Assembly (NCBI GenBank): GCA_021648225.1
Contig: JAKITE010000068.1
Coordinates: 1 to 14,217, forward strand
From: Paracoccaceae bacterium
GTDB taxonomy: Bacteria; Pseudomonadota; Alphaproteobacteria; Rhodobacterales; Rhodobacteraceae
Reading direction: 5' to 3'
Length of the DNA stretch: 14,217 nucleotides
Positions 1 to 6,967 of this stretch are shown here, piece after piece (the first letter of the stretch is position 1; the number at the start of each line of letters is the position of its first letter). The position numbers and the translations under genes were made by a program. The notes under the pieces are model-generated. The model did not search any database and had not been told where the DNA came from. It saw nothing but the letters and a program-made list of their open reading frames with translations.

Positions 1-354
1 GCAGGCAATGACACCCTGATAGGGGGCGCGGGCAAAGACATCATGAAAGGCGGCACCGGTGCGGATGTGTTTGTTTTCAACGATATTTCCGACAGTAACT
101 CCGGCCAGATCGACCGGATCAAGGATTTTGAAACTGGCATTGATACCGTTGATCTGGCTGGCATAGCCGCAGGTGAGCTAACCTTTCTCGGCACCTCGGA
201 TTTCACTGCCACCGGCACCGCCGAGCTGCGATATTTTACCAATGCCAGAGACAACACATTTTTGCTGGCCGATATTGACGGCGATGGCACCATCGACATG
301 AAAATCTTTTTCAAGGGCATCATTGATTTCACAGCGGATGATTTTATTCTTTAA
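1..354 (+). CDS. RTX-type calcium-binding secreted protein, C-terminal fragment (5' end outside window)
   Basis: The frame is open from base 1, so the gene begins upstream; only the last 117 codons are present. The visible part starts with RTX nonapeptide repeats of the GGxGxDxxx kind (GNDTLIGGAGKD, then GGTGADVFVF). It continues with a segment of the type that follows the repeats in serralysin-like M10 C-terminal domains (DRIKDFETGIDTVDLAGI). The last residues are DDFIL: an acidic residue followed by hydrophobic ones at the extreme C-terminus, as in type I secretion signals. By family knowledge such proteins are exported through an ABC transporter/TolC channel and fold on binding Ca2+ outside the cell. 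The catalytic or adhesive part is not in the window, so protease, adhesin or other activity cannot be told. No secretion genes are adjacent on the visible side. Confidence 0.85.
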   Translation, partial: AGNDTLIGGAGKDIMKGGTGADVFVFNDISDSNSGQIDRIKDFETGIDTVDLAGIAAGELTFLGTSDFTATGTAELRYFTNARDNTFLLADIDGDGTIDMKIFFKGIIDFTADDFIL

Positions 355-355
355 A

Positions 356-448
356 GCGTTTCCAGCTTTTGCTGAGGTAAATTCATTGCAATTCATGTTT
401 AAGCGCAGCGAAAAGCAGTGAATTGTGATTCAATATGAACCGAAACGC
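356..448. repeat. Imperfect inverted repeat between convergent genes; probable bidirectional terminator or small repeat element
   Basis: The spacer between the convergent RTX and Na/Pi genes is almost wholly occupied by complementary segments. The outer arms are GCGTTTC (356-362) and GAAACGC (442-448). Inside, TTCATTG/CAATTCA (382-395) can pair with TGAATTG (419-425) and CAATATGAA (431-439). Alternatively GCTTTTGCTG (365-374) can pair with CAGCGAAAAGC (406-416), with one bulged G. These two inner pairings cross, so they are alternatives. There is also a short CAGC-TTTT-GCTG hairpin at 363-374. No clean uridine tract follows on either strand, so the terminator role is inferred from its position. 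Confidence 0.45.
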
Positions 449-449
449 C

Positions 450-2099
450 TTAACTGCTTTTCTTTAACCGCGATTTCCGCAATCCACCCGCCTGTTCCAG
501 CACCGGATACGCCACCGCAGTGATATGCGAATGAATACGGCGTTGGTCACGCAGAATATCCATATGCAGGCTGGACGTGCCCAAACTGTCCATCCGGCCC
601 TCTTTCAGACGCTCCATATGGGCATAGACAAATTCATTTTGCATTTTGTTAACGCGGGATTTATCCTTGATCAATTGCCGCGCAATCGCCACATCGCCTG
701 ACATAAACACATTGATCGCCAAGGTCAGGTTTGTGGTTAACCTTTTGTTAAGGGTGAGCAGGTCTGCCAGGCCTTCCTTGGAAAAACCCACCTCCATTTT
801 TGACCGTTTCTCCAGCGCCCCCAGCAGGTTTTCGGCAATGTCGGCCATATGTTCCAGATTAGTGGTAAACATCAGAATTTCAACAATCCGGTCGCCTTCG
901 GGCTGGTCTACTTCCTGGCGGGAAATACGGGTAACATAGCCTTTGATTTCATCATAAAGATTATCAACCTGATCATCCAGTTCGATCAATTCTTCGACCC
1001 GAGAATAATCATCGCTTTCAAGGCATTCGGTAACACCGCGCAGCATTTGATCAACGATTTCAGCCATATGCGTCACTTCTCGGGTGGCACAAGCCAGCCC
1101 CAAAACCGGTGTATTGACAGCATTTTCATCCAGAAACCGTGGCAGCTCATCATCTTGATGACCGTTGGAGCTTTTGATCAATCGTTCCCAAATCCGCCCG
1201 GCAATATGCACAACAGGCAGAAAAACAATCGCAATTCCAATGTTGAACGCCGTGTGGAAATTCACCACCAAACGCGCCGGATCATCCCCCAGCACCTGCA
1301 AATAAGGCTGGATAACCCCGACAAAAGGCAGCACCAAAATCACCCCGATTAGCTTGAATCCGGCATTGCCAAAGGTCACCCGCCGCGCCAGATCGCCCTC
1401 GTTCAGGGTGGCCATAATCGGCGGCAAAGCCCCGCCCAGATTGGCCCCCAGCACCAGCATAAACGCCAGCTCGATGCTGATAATACCACCCAGGGCAAAG
1501 CTCATCACCAGCAAAACAATGGCCAGACTGGAATGGGCCACCCATGTCAAAAGCGCTGCCAAAAGAATGGCAATCAGCGGTTCATCGCGCAGCGACCCGA
1601 ACAATTCAGCCAACATACCGGAATCGCGCAACGGTTCGGATGTGGCAACAATCAGCGACAGTGCCAGCAACATCAGCCCCAAACCAAACACCGACCGGCC
1701 AACCTGGCGCATTTTGCTGGACCGGTTTTTACCATGCAAAACCAATCCGGTAACCGCCAGAATATAAGGCAGCAAGCTAAGATCAAAAGATAATATTTGC
1801 GCCACAATCGTGGTGCCGACATCCGCCCCCAACATCACCGCCAAAGCCGCCGTCAACCCGATAACCCCGCGGCTGGCAAAGCTGGAAATGATCAAGGCGG
1901 TCGCGGTGGAGCTTTGCACAATCAAGGTTACAAATATGCCCGAAATAAAGGCGCTGAACCGGTTTGAAACCGCCCGCCCGATAATTTGCTGCAGCTCTCC
2001 GCCAAAGGCGCGGGTGATGCCGGTGCGCACCATATAAAGCCCCCACAGCAATATACTGACCGACCCTACCAGCCGTAAAAGAGATTCTGTTGCGCTCAT
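450..2099 (-). CDS. Na+/phosphate cotransporter family protein with C-terminal PhoU-like domain
   Basis: The 549-residue membrane protein belongs to the Na/Pi cotransporter family (NptA/YjbB-like), which moves inorganic phosphate across the inner membrane coupled to sodium. The N-terminal ~300 residues hold two inverted copies of the family motif: VQSSTATALI at about 61-70, and HSSLAIVL at about 189-196. Each is followed by a Gly/Asn-rich helix (MLGADVGTT; LVLGANLGG). Residues ~335-535 are hydrophilic and helical and resemble PhoU, with an ExxxD pattern in LEHMADIAENL (E416, D420), the type of residue that binds metal in PhoU. The fusion suggests built-in control of transport by phosphate state. 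The start is supported by AAGAGG six bases upstream. A Pho-box-like repeat lies just ahead of the gene. Whether it imports or exports phosphate cannot be read from the sequence. Confidence 0.93.
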   Translation of the reverse strand: MSATESLLRLVGSVSILLWGLYMVRTGITRAFGGELQQIIGRAVSNRFSAFISGIFVTLIVQSSTATALIISSFASRGVIGLTAALAVMLGADVGTTIVAQILSFDLSLLPYILAVTGLVLHGKNRSSKMRQVGRSVFGLGLMLLALSLIVATSEPLRDSGMLAELFGSLRDEPLIAILLAALLTWVAHSSLAIVLLVMSFALGGIISIELAFMLVLGANLGGALPPIMATLNEGDLARRVTFGNAGFKLIGVILVLPFVGVIQPYLQVLGDDPARLVVNFHTAFNIGIAIVFLPVVHIAGRIWERLIKSSNGHQDDELPRFLDENAVNTPVLGLACATREVTHMAEIVDQMLRGVTECLESDDYSRVEELIELDDQVDNLYDEIKGYVTRISRQEVDQPEGDRIVEILMFTTNLEHMADIAENLLGALEKRSKMEVGFSKEGLADLLTLNKRLTTNLTLAINVFMSGDVAIARQLIKDKSRVNKMQNEFVYAHMERLKEGRMDSLGTSSLHMDILRDQRRIHSHITAVAYPVLEQAGGLRKSRLKKSS

Positions 2100-2118
2100 C
2101 CTGTGCCTCTTGCCGTTT

Positions 2119-2136
2119 ATGACGTTTTTATGACAT
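2119..2136 (-). promoter_or_regulatory. Pho-box-like direct repeat upstream of the Na/Pi cotransporter gene
   Basis: Read on the minus strand the site is ATGTCATAAAAACGTCAT: two GTCAT units repeated at 11 bp with an A-rich spacer. It matches the E. coli PhoB-box consensus (two CTGTCAT units 11 bp apart) at 14 of 18 positions by my count, and it points toward the phosphate transporter. Its right edge is only 19 bp from the start codon. The only nearby -10-like hexamer (CATAAA, 2121-2116) overlaps the second half-site, so activation in the classical geometry is not certain. Confidence 0.5.
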
Positions 2137-2154
2137 CTCCCCCTACATGGTCTG

Positions 2155-2167
2155 TTTTGTTACAAAA
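2155..2167. promoter_or_regulatory. Palindrome TTTTGTTACAAAA in the divergent spacer, possible operator
   Basis: A 13-bp dyad with perfect 6-bp arms (TTTTGT / ACAAAA) around a central T lies between the divergent Na/Pi transporter and hydrolase genes. It is nested in a longer imperfect dyad with CTGTT and AACAG outer arms. It sits about 30 bp upstream of the possible -35 of the hydrolase gene. No regulator can be named from this alone. Confidence 0.25.
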
Positions 2168-2189
2168 GAACAGCAAAAATCACTATAGC

Positions 2190-2218
2190 TTGCACTTTTT
2201 TACAAAATACTGCATTAA
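2190..2218 (+). promoter_or_regulatory. Possible promoter of the cell wall hydrolase - tdk pair
   Basis: TTGCAC (2190-2195) and CATTAA (2213-2218) are separated by 17 bp. The -10 is a poor match to TATAAT, so this is a weak call. Transcription would start near 2225, giving a leader of roughly 24 bases to the GTG start proposed at 2249. Confidence 0.28.
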
Positions 2219-2248
2219 GCCGCCTGTTCGAAGTTTTTGGAAAAGCAT

Positions 2249-2731
2249 GTGTTAAAATCTTTTTTTGTCAGTCTATCCATCCTTGTGCTGCTGGCAGGCT
2301 GCGCGACGGTTGGCTCATCAAACCTGACCTTGCCAGACACCCAATACACCAAGCAGGATCAAAGCTGCCTGAGCGAGGCACTATATCACGAGGCCCGCGG
2401 CACCGTTGACAAAGGCTTGCGCGCCGTGGGCGAGGTTATCCTGAACCGTGCCGCTGACCCGCGTTTTCCCGATTCAATTTGCGGCGTTATTGACCAACGC
2501 TATAATGGCGCTTGCCAGTTTTCCTATCGCTGCGATTCTATCCCGAATGGTGTCTTTAACGAACCAAACGAGAAATCCCGCACACTGGCAATGGCGCTAA
2601 CCTTGTTAACCGACCGTCAGGAAGACATCACCAATGGCGCACTGTTTTTCCATGCCGCCAGCATGAATCCCGGCTGGTTCAATACCCTGTCACCACGCGG
2701 TCAGTTTGGTGGCAATATCTTTTATCGTTGA
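2249..2731 (+). CDS. SleB-type cell wall hydrolase, predicted lipoprotein
   Basis: The protein has a lipoprotein signal: a short basic start, a hydrophobic core (SLSILVLL) and the lipobox LLAGC, so the mature protein would begin at a lipid-modified cysteine. The mature part carries the SleB/CwlJ hydrolase pattern ALYHEARG, with the Glu expected to be catalytic. This is followed by the typical AVGEVILNRAADPRFPDSIC, then CQFSYRCD and FFHAASMNPGWF. The family cleaves peptidoglycan (lytic transglycosylase/amidase-like); here it would act in the periplasm, membrane-anchored. The open frame extends to a TTG at 2237, but GTG at 2249 has a GGAAAAG site at better spacing and gives a more typical signal peptide, 160 residues in all. 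No ATG is available. It is followed 30 bp later by tdk on the same strand and is probably cotranscribed with it. Confidence 0.85.
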   Translation: MLKSFFVSLSILVLLAGCATVGSSNLTLPDTQYTKQDQSCLSEALYHEARGTVDKGLRAVGEVILNRAADPRFPDSICGVIDQRYNGACQFSYRCDSIPNGVFNEPNEKSRTLAMALTLLTDRQEDITNGALFFHAASMNPGWFNTLSPRGQFGGNIFYR

Positions 2732-2761
2732 ACCCGCAGTGCAAGAATTGTTAAATCAACC

Positions 2762-3340
2762 ATGGCCAAATTATATTTCAATTATTCGACGATGAATGCT
2801 GGCAAAAGCACCCTGCTTTTGCAAGCCTCCTACAATTATAACGAACGCGGTATGGATACCTATTTGCTGACCGCCAAGCTCGATAATCGGGCTGGCACCG
2901 GCAAAATCGCCAGCCGGATCGGCATTGATGCAAAGGCCGATATGTTTGCGCCGGAGGATAATCTTTTTGATATAATCAAAGCCAGACACGCCTTGGAAAA
3001 ACCCGCCTGTGTGTTCATTGACGAAGCACAATTCCTGACAAAAAATCAGGTTTGGCAGTTGGCAATTGCGGTGGATGAATTGAACGTGCCAATCATGTGT
3101 TACGGCTTACGGGTTGATTTCATGGGAGAATTATTCCCCGGATCCGCCGCCTTGCTGGCCTTGGCAGATGAAATGCGCGAAATTCGCACCATTTGCAAAT
3201 GCGGCAAAAAAGCCACCATGGTGGTGCGTCAAGGCGCCGATGGCAACGCGCTGACCGGCGGCGCACAGGTGCAAATCGGCGGCAACGAAACCTATGTCTC
3301 GCTGTGCCGCCGCCACTGGCGCGAAGCCACCGGAAATTAA
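2762..3340 (+). CDS. tdk: Thymidine kinase (type II)
   Basis: The enzyme phosphorylates thymidine to dTMP with ATP in the pyrimidine salvage pathway, in the cytoplasm. The 192-residue length is normal for the bacterial TK1-like family. The P-loop is NAGKST within STMNAGKST (9-17), and the DEAQF motif at 87-91 supplies the Walker B Asp and the expected catalytic Glu88. A structural zinc site is visible as C145-x-C147 and C182-x2-H185. The C-terminal region has the GNETYVSLCRRHW pattern typical of the thymidine-binding lasso side. The ATG at 2762 lacks a clear Shine-Dalgarno site; translation may be helped by the gene 30 bp upstream. It converges with the dehydrogenase gene, only 11 bp lying between the two stop codons. 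Confidence 0.95.
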   Translation: MAKLYFNYSTMNAGKSTLLLQASYNYNERGMDTYLLTAKLDNRAGTGKIASRIGIDAKADMFAPEDNLFDIIKARHALEKPACVFIDEAQFLTKNQVWQLAIAVDELNVPIMCYGLRVDFMGELFPGSAALLALADEMREIRTICKCGKKATMVVRQGADGNALTGGAQVQIGGNETYVSLCRRHWREATGN

Positions 3341-3351
3341 CCTGCTTTGCC

Positions 3352-4320
3352 TTAGTTAACTTTGTTGGCAGGCATCCGGCCACTAAAATGGCTGATCAGA
3401 TTATCCACCGCACACATGCCCATCGCATTGCGCGCATCCAAAGTTGCGCTGCCGATATGCGGAAATAACGATACGTTTTCCATCGCCACCAGTTCTGCCG
3501 GCACCTCTGGTTCATCCGCAAAAACATCCAGCCCCGCACCGGCAATAATACCAGCGCGCAAGGCTTCGATCAGGGCTTGCTGGTCAACCACGTCACCCCG
3601 CGCGGTATTCACCAGATAAGCGGTATTTTTCATCAGATTAAGGCGTGCGCGCGAAATGGTATTGCGGTTATCCTCACCGCCCGGCAGATGTAGGGAAACC
3701 ACATCCGAAACCTCCATCAGGTCTTCGATTGTCTCCATGGATTGCGCCCCCGGAATTGGCACATTTTCGATTTTCGAGCGGTTGAAATACATGATTTTCA
3801 TGCCAAAACCGAAATAGGCCCGCACCGCAACCGCCTGACCAATACGCCCCATGCCAATAATGCCCAGGGTTTTGCCCTGCAAGGCCATGCCCAGCCCCGA
3901 TACCAGATCAAAGCCTTTCCAGTTGCCGTTTCGCAGCGCGGTTTCATGTTTATAGGTCCGGCGCGTGGCGTTCAGAATTAGGGTCATGGCAATGTCAGCG
4001 GTTGCGTCGGTTAAAACGCCGGGTGTATTGGTGACAACCAGGTTGTTTTGCGTGGCTGCATCCAGATCAATATGGTTGGTCCCCACGCCAAAGTTGGCAA
4101 TGATTTGCGCTTTGCCAGCGGCCCCCGCCGCAAGGATTTCGGCATTCAGATCATCACCAAAGGTGCTGATAATTCCGTCGCCATATTGCAAGGCGCTGGT
4201 TAATTTTGCTGCATCAAACGGTTGATCCGACGGGTTCAGCGCCACGGTAAAAACCTCTTTCAGGCGTTTTTCCACCGCATAAGGCAGCTTGCGGGTTACG
4301 ATAATTCTTGGTTTGGCCAT
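3352..4320 (-). CDS. D-2-hydroxyacid dehydrogenase (glyoxylate/hydroxypyruvate reductase or D-glycerate dehydrogenase type)
   Basis: The 322-residue protein has the full set of D-isomer-specific 2-hydroxyacid dehydrogenase features. These are the nucleotide-binding GMGRIG (156-161), the catalytic Arg241 in NTARGD, Glu270 in DVFADEPE, and the acid/base His288 in LFPHIGSAT. FGVGTNHID (77-85) is the substrate-loop motif. N180-R181-S182 after the second strand of the Rossmann fold fits an NADP(H)-preferring enzyme. It closely resembles enzymes annotated as D-glycerate dehydrogenase or glyoxylate reductase; the exact substrate cannot be fixed from sequence. The start is supported by AGGA, and this Shine-Dalgarno site contains the TAG stop codon of csaA, so the two are probably translationally coupled. 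Confidence 0.92.
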   Translation of the reverse strand: MAKPRIIVTRKLPYAVEKRLKEVFTVALNPSDQPFDAAKLTSALQYGDGIISTFGDDLNAEILAAGAAGKAQIIANFGVGTNHIDLDAATQNNLVVTNTPGVLTDATADIAMTLILNATRRTYKHETALRNGNWKGFDLVSGLGMALQGKTLGIIGMGRIGQAVAVRAYFGFGMKIMYFNRSKIENVPIPGAQSMETIEDLMEVSDVVSLHLPGGEDNRNTISRARLNLMKNTAYLVNTARGDVVDQQALIEALRAGIIAGAGLDVFADEPEVPAELVAMENVSLFPHIGSATLDARNAMGMCAVDNLISHFSGRMPANKVN

Positions 4321-4328
4321 TATTTTTC

Positions 4329-4661
4329 CTAATGCATTCTGCCGCCCAGCGGCACGTCTTGGTCCGGTTTCAGCAGCACGATGCCACCGGTTTCATCGGG
4401 CAGCCCGAGCAGCAGAAACTCTGACATAAATTTACCGATTTGTCTCGGAGGAAAATTGACAACCCCCAAAACCAACCGCCCCGCCAGATTTTCCGGCGTG
4501 TAATGCGCGGTGATCTGGGCCGAACTTTTCTTAACCCCGATCTGGTCGCCAAAATCGACCCAGACTTTGATCGCGGGGTTGCGGGCCTCGGGGAAAGCCT
4601 CGGCTTTGGTGATCCGCCCGACGCGAATATCGGTTTTCAAAAATGTGTCAAAATCCAGCAT
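4329..4661 (-). CDS. csaA: CsaA-type tRNA-binding / chaperone-like protein
   Basis: This is a small (110 residue) OB-fold protein of the tRNA-binding domain family, related to the C-terminal domain of bacterial methionyl-tRNA synthetase. The diagnostic stretches are IRVGRITKAEAFPEARNPA near the N-terminus, KVWVDFG, KKSSAQIT, VLGVVNFPPRQIG, and the terminal PLGGRMH. In Bacillus, CsaA has been described as a secretion-related chaperone; in proteobacteria the physiological role is poorly defined and annotation as tRNA-binding protein is usual. The gene is eight bases upstream of the hydroxyacid dehydrogenase in the same transcript direction and 70 bases downstream of the phasin gene. Confidence 0.92.
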   Translation of the reverse strand: MLDFDTFLKTDIRVGRITKAEAFPEARNPAIKVWVDFGDQIGVKKSSAQITAHYTPENLAGRLVLGVVNFPPRQIGKFMSEFLLLGLPDETGGIVLLKPDQDVPLGGRMH

Positions 4662-4731
4662 TTTGGCCCCTGTTGATTTAGGCCAATAAAAATACTGTCA
4701 GCACAAAATTGCAAGCGGCATTAACAAAAGG

Positions 4732-5154
4732 TTACTTTTTTGTGGCCTTGTTGGCCAGTTCCTGCATTTCCTTGATTGATTCTTGCGCCCGCTTGCCGAC
4801 GATTTCCAGTGCTTCGGTATTTGCTGCTTGCGCGGTTTTTGCCATGTCGCCCATTTGCTGCAAAGCCTGTTCAAACGCGGCTTTTGCGGTGTCGCCGCTG
4901 GTATCGGGCTTGGCATTATCGATCCGGGTTTTGGCATCCGCCATGGTTTTTTCAAACAATGCAATTTGTTTGGTAAACAAGGTCTGAAAAGAGGCCGCCG
5001 CAGCTTTGTTGGCTTTTTCCAAAGCTTCCATATTTTTCTTTTGGGTGGCGATCAGGCTTTCGGCATTATCGGGGAAATCCTTGGCAAAATCGCCGGCGCT
5101 AAAAAACTCGGCCATCTTTTTTGCATCAAACGGGAAATCTTTTGGGTCAAACAT
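4732..5154 (-). CDS. Phasin family protein
   Basis: A 140-residue, Ala/Lys/Glu-rich, probably all-helical soluble protein resembling Phasin_2 proteins, which coat polyhydroxyalkanoate granules. Visible features are MFDPKDFPFDAKKMAEFF at the N-terminus, the amphipathic SLIATQKKNMEALEKANKAA, and the C-terminal IVGKRAQESIKEMQELANKATKK. The frame is open back to 5259, but that would add 35 unrelated residues overlapping the end of proC. The ATG at 5154 has AAAGG about seven bases upstream and begins with the family-typical MFDPKDFPF. No PHA synthase or depolymerase gene lies in the window, so its granule partner is not visible. It is in the same direction as proC (52-base gap) and csaA. Confidence 0.85.
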   Translation of the reverse strand: MFDPKDFPFDAKKMAEFFSAGDFAKDFPDNAESLIATQKKNMEALEKANKAAAASFQTLFTKQIALFEKTMADAKTRIDNAKPDTSGDTAKAAFEQALQQMGDMAKTAQAANTEALEIVGKRAQESIKEMQELANKATKK

Positions 5155-5206
5155 AGCAGCACCTTTTTGTTGGGATGCCACATTATGCTGCACCGCAACA
5201 TAAATG

Positions 5207-6052
5207 TCAATCTCGCAATGCGCGGCTGCGCTCTGCGGCGGCTTTGACGGCTTTGTCAACCAGAACCGGAAATCCGGTTTGCGGGTCCATCAGAACCTCT
5301 AGCGCCGCGGCCGTGGTGCCTGCGGGGCTGGTGACATTTACCCGCAATTGTGCCGGAGATTGCCCGGATTGTTCCGCCAGCAACCCCGCGCCAGCAACCG
5401 TGGCCTTGGCCAGTTGCATGGCCAGATCGGCGGGCAAGCCCTGGGTTATGCCCGCTTGGGCCATGGTTTCTATCAGATGAAAAACATAAGCAGGGCCGGA
5501 ACCCGAAACCGCCGTCACCGCATCCATTTGATCCTCTGATTGCAACTGCACGGTCTGGCCAACCGCCCCCAGCAACGCCTCGCAAATATGCATCATTTCA
5601 GGGGTAACATTGGCATTGCCAACCAGCGCGGTAATGCCCTTGCCAATCGCCGCCGGGGTATTGGGCATGGCCCTGATAATCGCGGCATCCGCGCCCAGAA
5701 TACTTTCAAATCTGGTGATCGGCGTGCCAGCGGCAATAGAAAGGTATACCGTTGAACTATCTTTGGTATCGATGATTTTTGGCAGGGCTTCCCCCATCAT
5801 TTGCGGCTTTACCGCGATGATGCATACTGCCGCCGATTTGGGTAAATCCCGATTAAGATGTAAGCCGGTTTTGGCCAGTTCGATTAAGCGCGCCGACGGG
5901 TTCGGGTCCTGCACCCAGACCGAGCCAACCGGAAAACCGCTGCTTAACCAGCCCTCCAGCATAGCGCCGCCCATTTTGCCGCAGCCCAGTAAAACAAGGC
6001 CTTTTCGGGCTACAATTTCCGGTATGCTATGCACGGTTTCAGGCCCGGCCAT
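5207..6052 (-). CDS. proC: Pyrroline-5-carboxylate reductase
   Basis: It catalyses the last step of proline synthesis, NAD(P)H-dependent reduction of 1-pyrroline-5-carboxylate, in the cytoplasm. The Rossmann motif is LLGCGKMGGAML. Other family blocks are CIIAVKPQMM, YLSIAAGTPI, RAMPNTPAAIGKGITAL, VSGSGPAYVF and the C-terminal signature region VTSPAGTTAAALEVL. The open frame runs back to 6202, but its first 50 residues are unlike the family and lie over the preceding gene. The ATG at 6052 gives 281 residues, close to the usual ~270, with the first strand beginning shortly after. This start lies inside the ybjN-like gene, so the two overlap by 14 bases and are likely coupled. Confidence 0.95.
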   Translation of the reverse strand: MAGPETVHSIPEIVARKGLVLLGCGKMGGAMLEGWLSSGFPVGSVWVQDPNPSARLIELAKTGLHLNRDLPKSAAVCIIAVKPQMMGEALPKIIDTKDSSTVYLSIAAGTPITRFESILGADAAIIRAMPNTPAAIGKGITALVGNANVTPEMMHICEALLGAVGQTVQLQSEDQMDAVTAVSGSGPAYVFHLIETMAQAGITQGLPADLAMQLAKATVAGAGLLAEQSGQSPAQLRVNVTSPAGTTAAALEVLMDPQTGFPVLVDKAVKAAAERSRALRD

Positions 6053-6542
6053 AGCTGCGCCCGATGGCGATACGCATTGCGTCTTTGGGGGTTTCGCCGC
6101 CCCAGCACACCAGTTGAAAAGCCGGATAGAACCGCTCGCAATGTTCCAGACAGTCACGGACCATACTGTCAATTTGCGCGCCGGTGGCAATCGCGCCGCC
6201 ACACAGGTTCAACCCGTATCGAAACACCATGGATTTCTGGTCGGGCCACAGGGTAAAAGCGCCGGTCCAGATTTGGTCATTGGCCAGATCAAGGGCCTCA
6301 AACAGGTTTGGCAGGTTTACTTTTTTCGGGTCCAGATCAAAAGTGCAGACCAGTTTCAGGATTTCATCATATTCCGACCACACGAGGCTAAGGGTATAAT
6401 TACGCCAGCTTCCCTCGATCACCATGGCGATCTGGTCATCGGCAACCCTGTCAAAATCCCATGCGTTCAGTTCCGCAAGGGATTCGACCAGATCAATCGG
6501 GTGGAGATCATCGGCACTTAAAAATTCTTCAACAGCATCCAT
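6039..6542 (-). CDS. YbjN domain-containing protein
   Basis: The product is 167 residues and resembles YbjN-domain proteins, a family of small type III secretion chaperone-like fold proteins. Characteristic stretches are HPIDLVESLAELNAWDFDRVADDQIAMVIEG, YTLSLVWSEYDEILKLVCTFD and FRYGLNLCGG. The biochemical role is unknown; in enterobacteria YbjN has been linked to stress and motility phenotypes, which may not transfer. The frame also has an ATG at 6614 that would add a hydrophobic N-terminal segment. However, the ATG at 6542 is preceded by a perfect GGAGG four bases away and begins where the family begins. It is immediately upstream of, and overlapping, proC, and may be the first gene of the run down to the hydroxyacid dehydrogenase. 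Confidence 0.85.
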   Translation of the reverse strand: MDAVEEFLSADDLHPIDLVESLAELNAWDFDRVADDQIAMVIEGSWRNYTLSLVWSEYDEILKLVCTFDLDPKKVNLPNLFEALDLANDQIWTGAFTLWPDQKSMVFRYGLNLCGGAIATGAQIDSMVRDCLEHCERFYPAFQLVCWGGETPKDAMRIAIGRSYGRA

Positions 6543-6665
6543 ATCGCCTCCGGCGCCACTAAGAAAAGGGCTGGCCGCCAATACTAGCGGAAGCCCGAAT
6601 AGGGCATACAACATATGGTGGGGGTAAAACCCGTGCCTGTAAAGCGATTCGTTGAAATCTGGGGG

Positions 6666-6911
6666 TTACCTTTTCTTTGATTCCAGCGCCTCTATGCGCG
6701 CCAACAGCATTTCATTGGCTTCGCGGGCCTTTTGAGCCATTGCCTGCACGGCTTCGAACTCTTCTCTGGTAACAAATTCGCGATCAGCCAACCACCGATC
6801 CATCAAGGATTTGGCGGCAATTTCGGCCTCGGTTTTGGCACCTTGGGCAACCCCCATGGCGTTTGACATCAATTTGGACATATCATCCATGATTTTATTA
6901 CGGGTCTGCAT
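6666..6911 (-). CDS. ubiK: UbiK-type accessory factor (BMFP/YqiC domain)
   Basis: An 81-residue helical protein of the membrane-fusogenic BMFP family. The N-terminal half is an amphipathic helix (MDDMSKLMSNAMGVAQGAKTEAE). The C-terminal half is a coiled coil starting at FVTREEFEAVQAMAQKAREAN and ending in RIEALESKKR, the typical layout of UbiK/YqiC, which assists aerobic ubiquinone biosynthesis and lipid-associated Ubi complexes in E. coli and Salmonella. The open frame extends back to 7016, but the ATG at 6911 has CAGGAG seven bases upstream and the family length is about 80 residues. It is divergent from lgt across 117 bp that hold both promoters. Confidence 0.88.
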   Translation of the reverse strand: MQTRNKIMDDMSKLMSNAMGVAQGAKTEAEIAAKSLMDRWLADREFVTREEFEAVQAMAQKAREANEMLLARIEALESKKR

Positions 6912-6938
6912 GGCTTGCTCCTGTTCAATATACTGCAC

Positions 6939-6967
6939 CATATAGGATTGTCTTGGACGTTTGCCAA
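6939..6967 (-). promoter_or_regulatory. Predicted ubiK promoter
   Basis: On the minus strand TTGGCA (6967-6962) and TATATG (6944-6939) are 17 bp apart. That is a 5/6 match to the -35 consensus and 4/6 to the -10. Transcription would begin near 6932, about 20 bases ahead of the ubiK ATG. The -35 lies within the spacer of the lgt promoter. Confidence 0.5.

Noticed and set aside
849..1352. Plus-strand open frame of 167 codons inside the Na/Pi cotransporter gene
   Set aside because: Antisense to a conserved PhoU-like and membrane coding region, with no motif or plausible ribosome site of its own.
5155..5259. Longer N-terminus for the phasin
   Set aside because: The added 35 residues overlap the end of proC, look unlike phasins, and the internal ATG at 5154 has a Shine-Dalgarno site and family-like start.
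6053..6202. Longer N-terminus for ProC
   Set aside because: The extra 50 residues are translated from the YbjN-like gene in another frame and exceed the family length.
5610..6521. Long plus-strand open frame of 303 codons
   Set aside because: It lies opposite proC and the YbjN-like gene, both of which have clear family motifs; the translation has no recognisable domain. It is a shadow frame.
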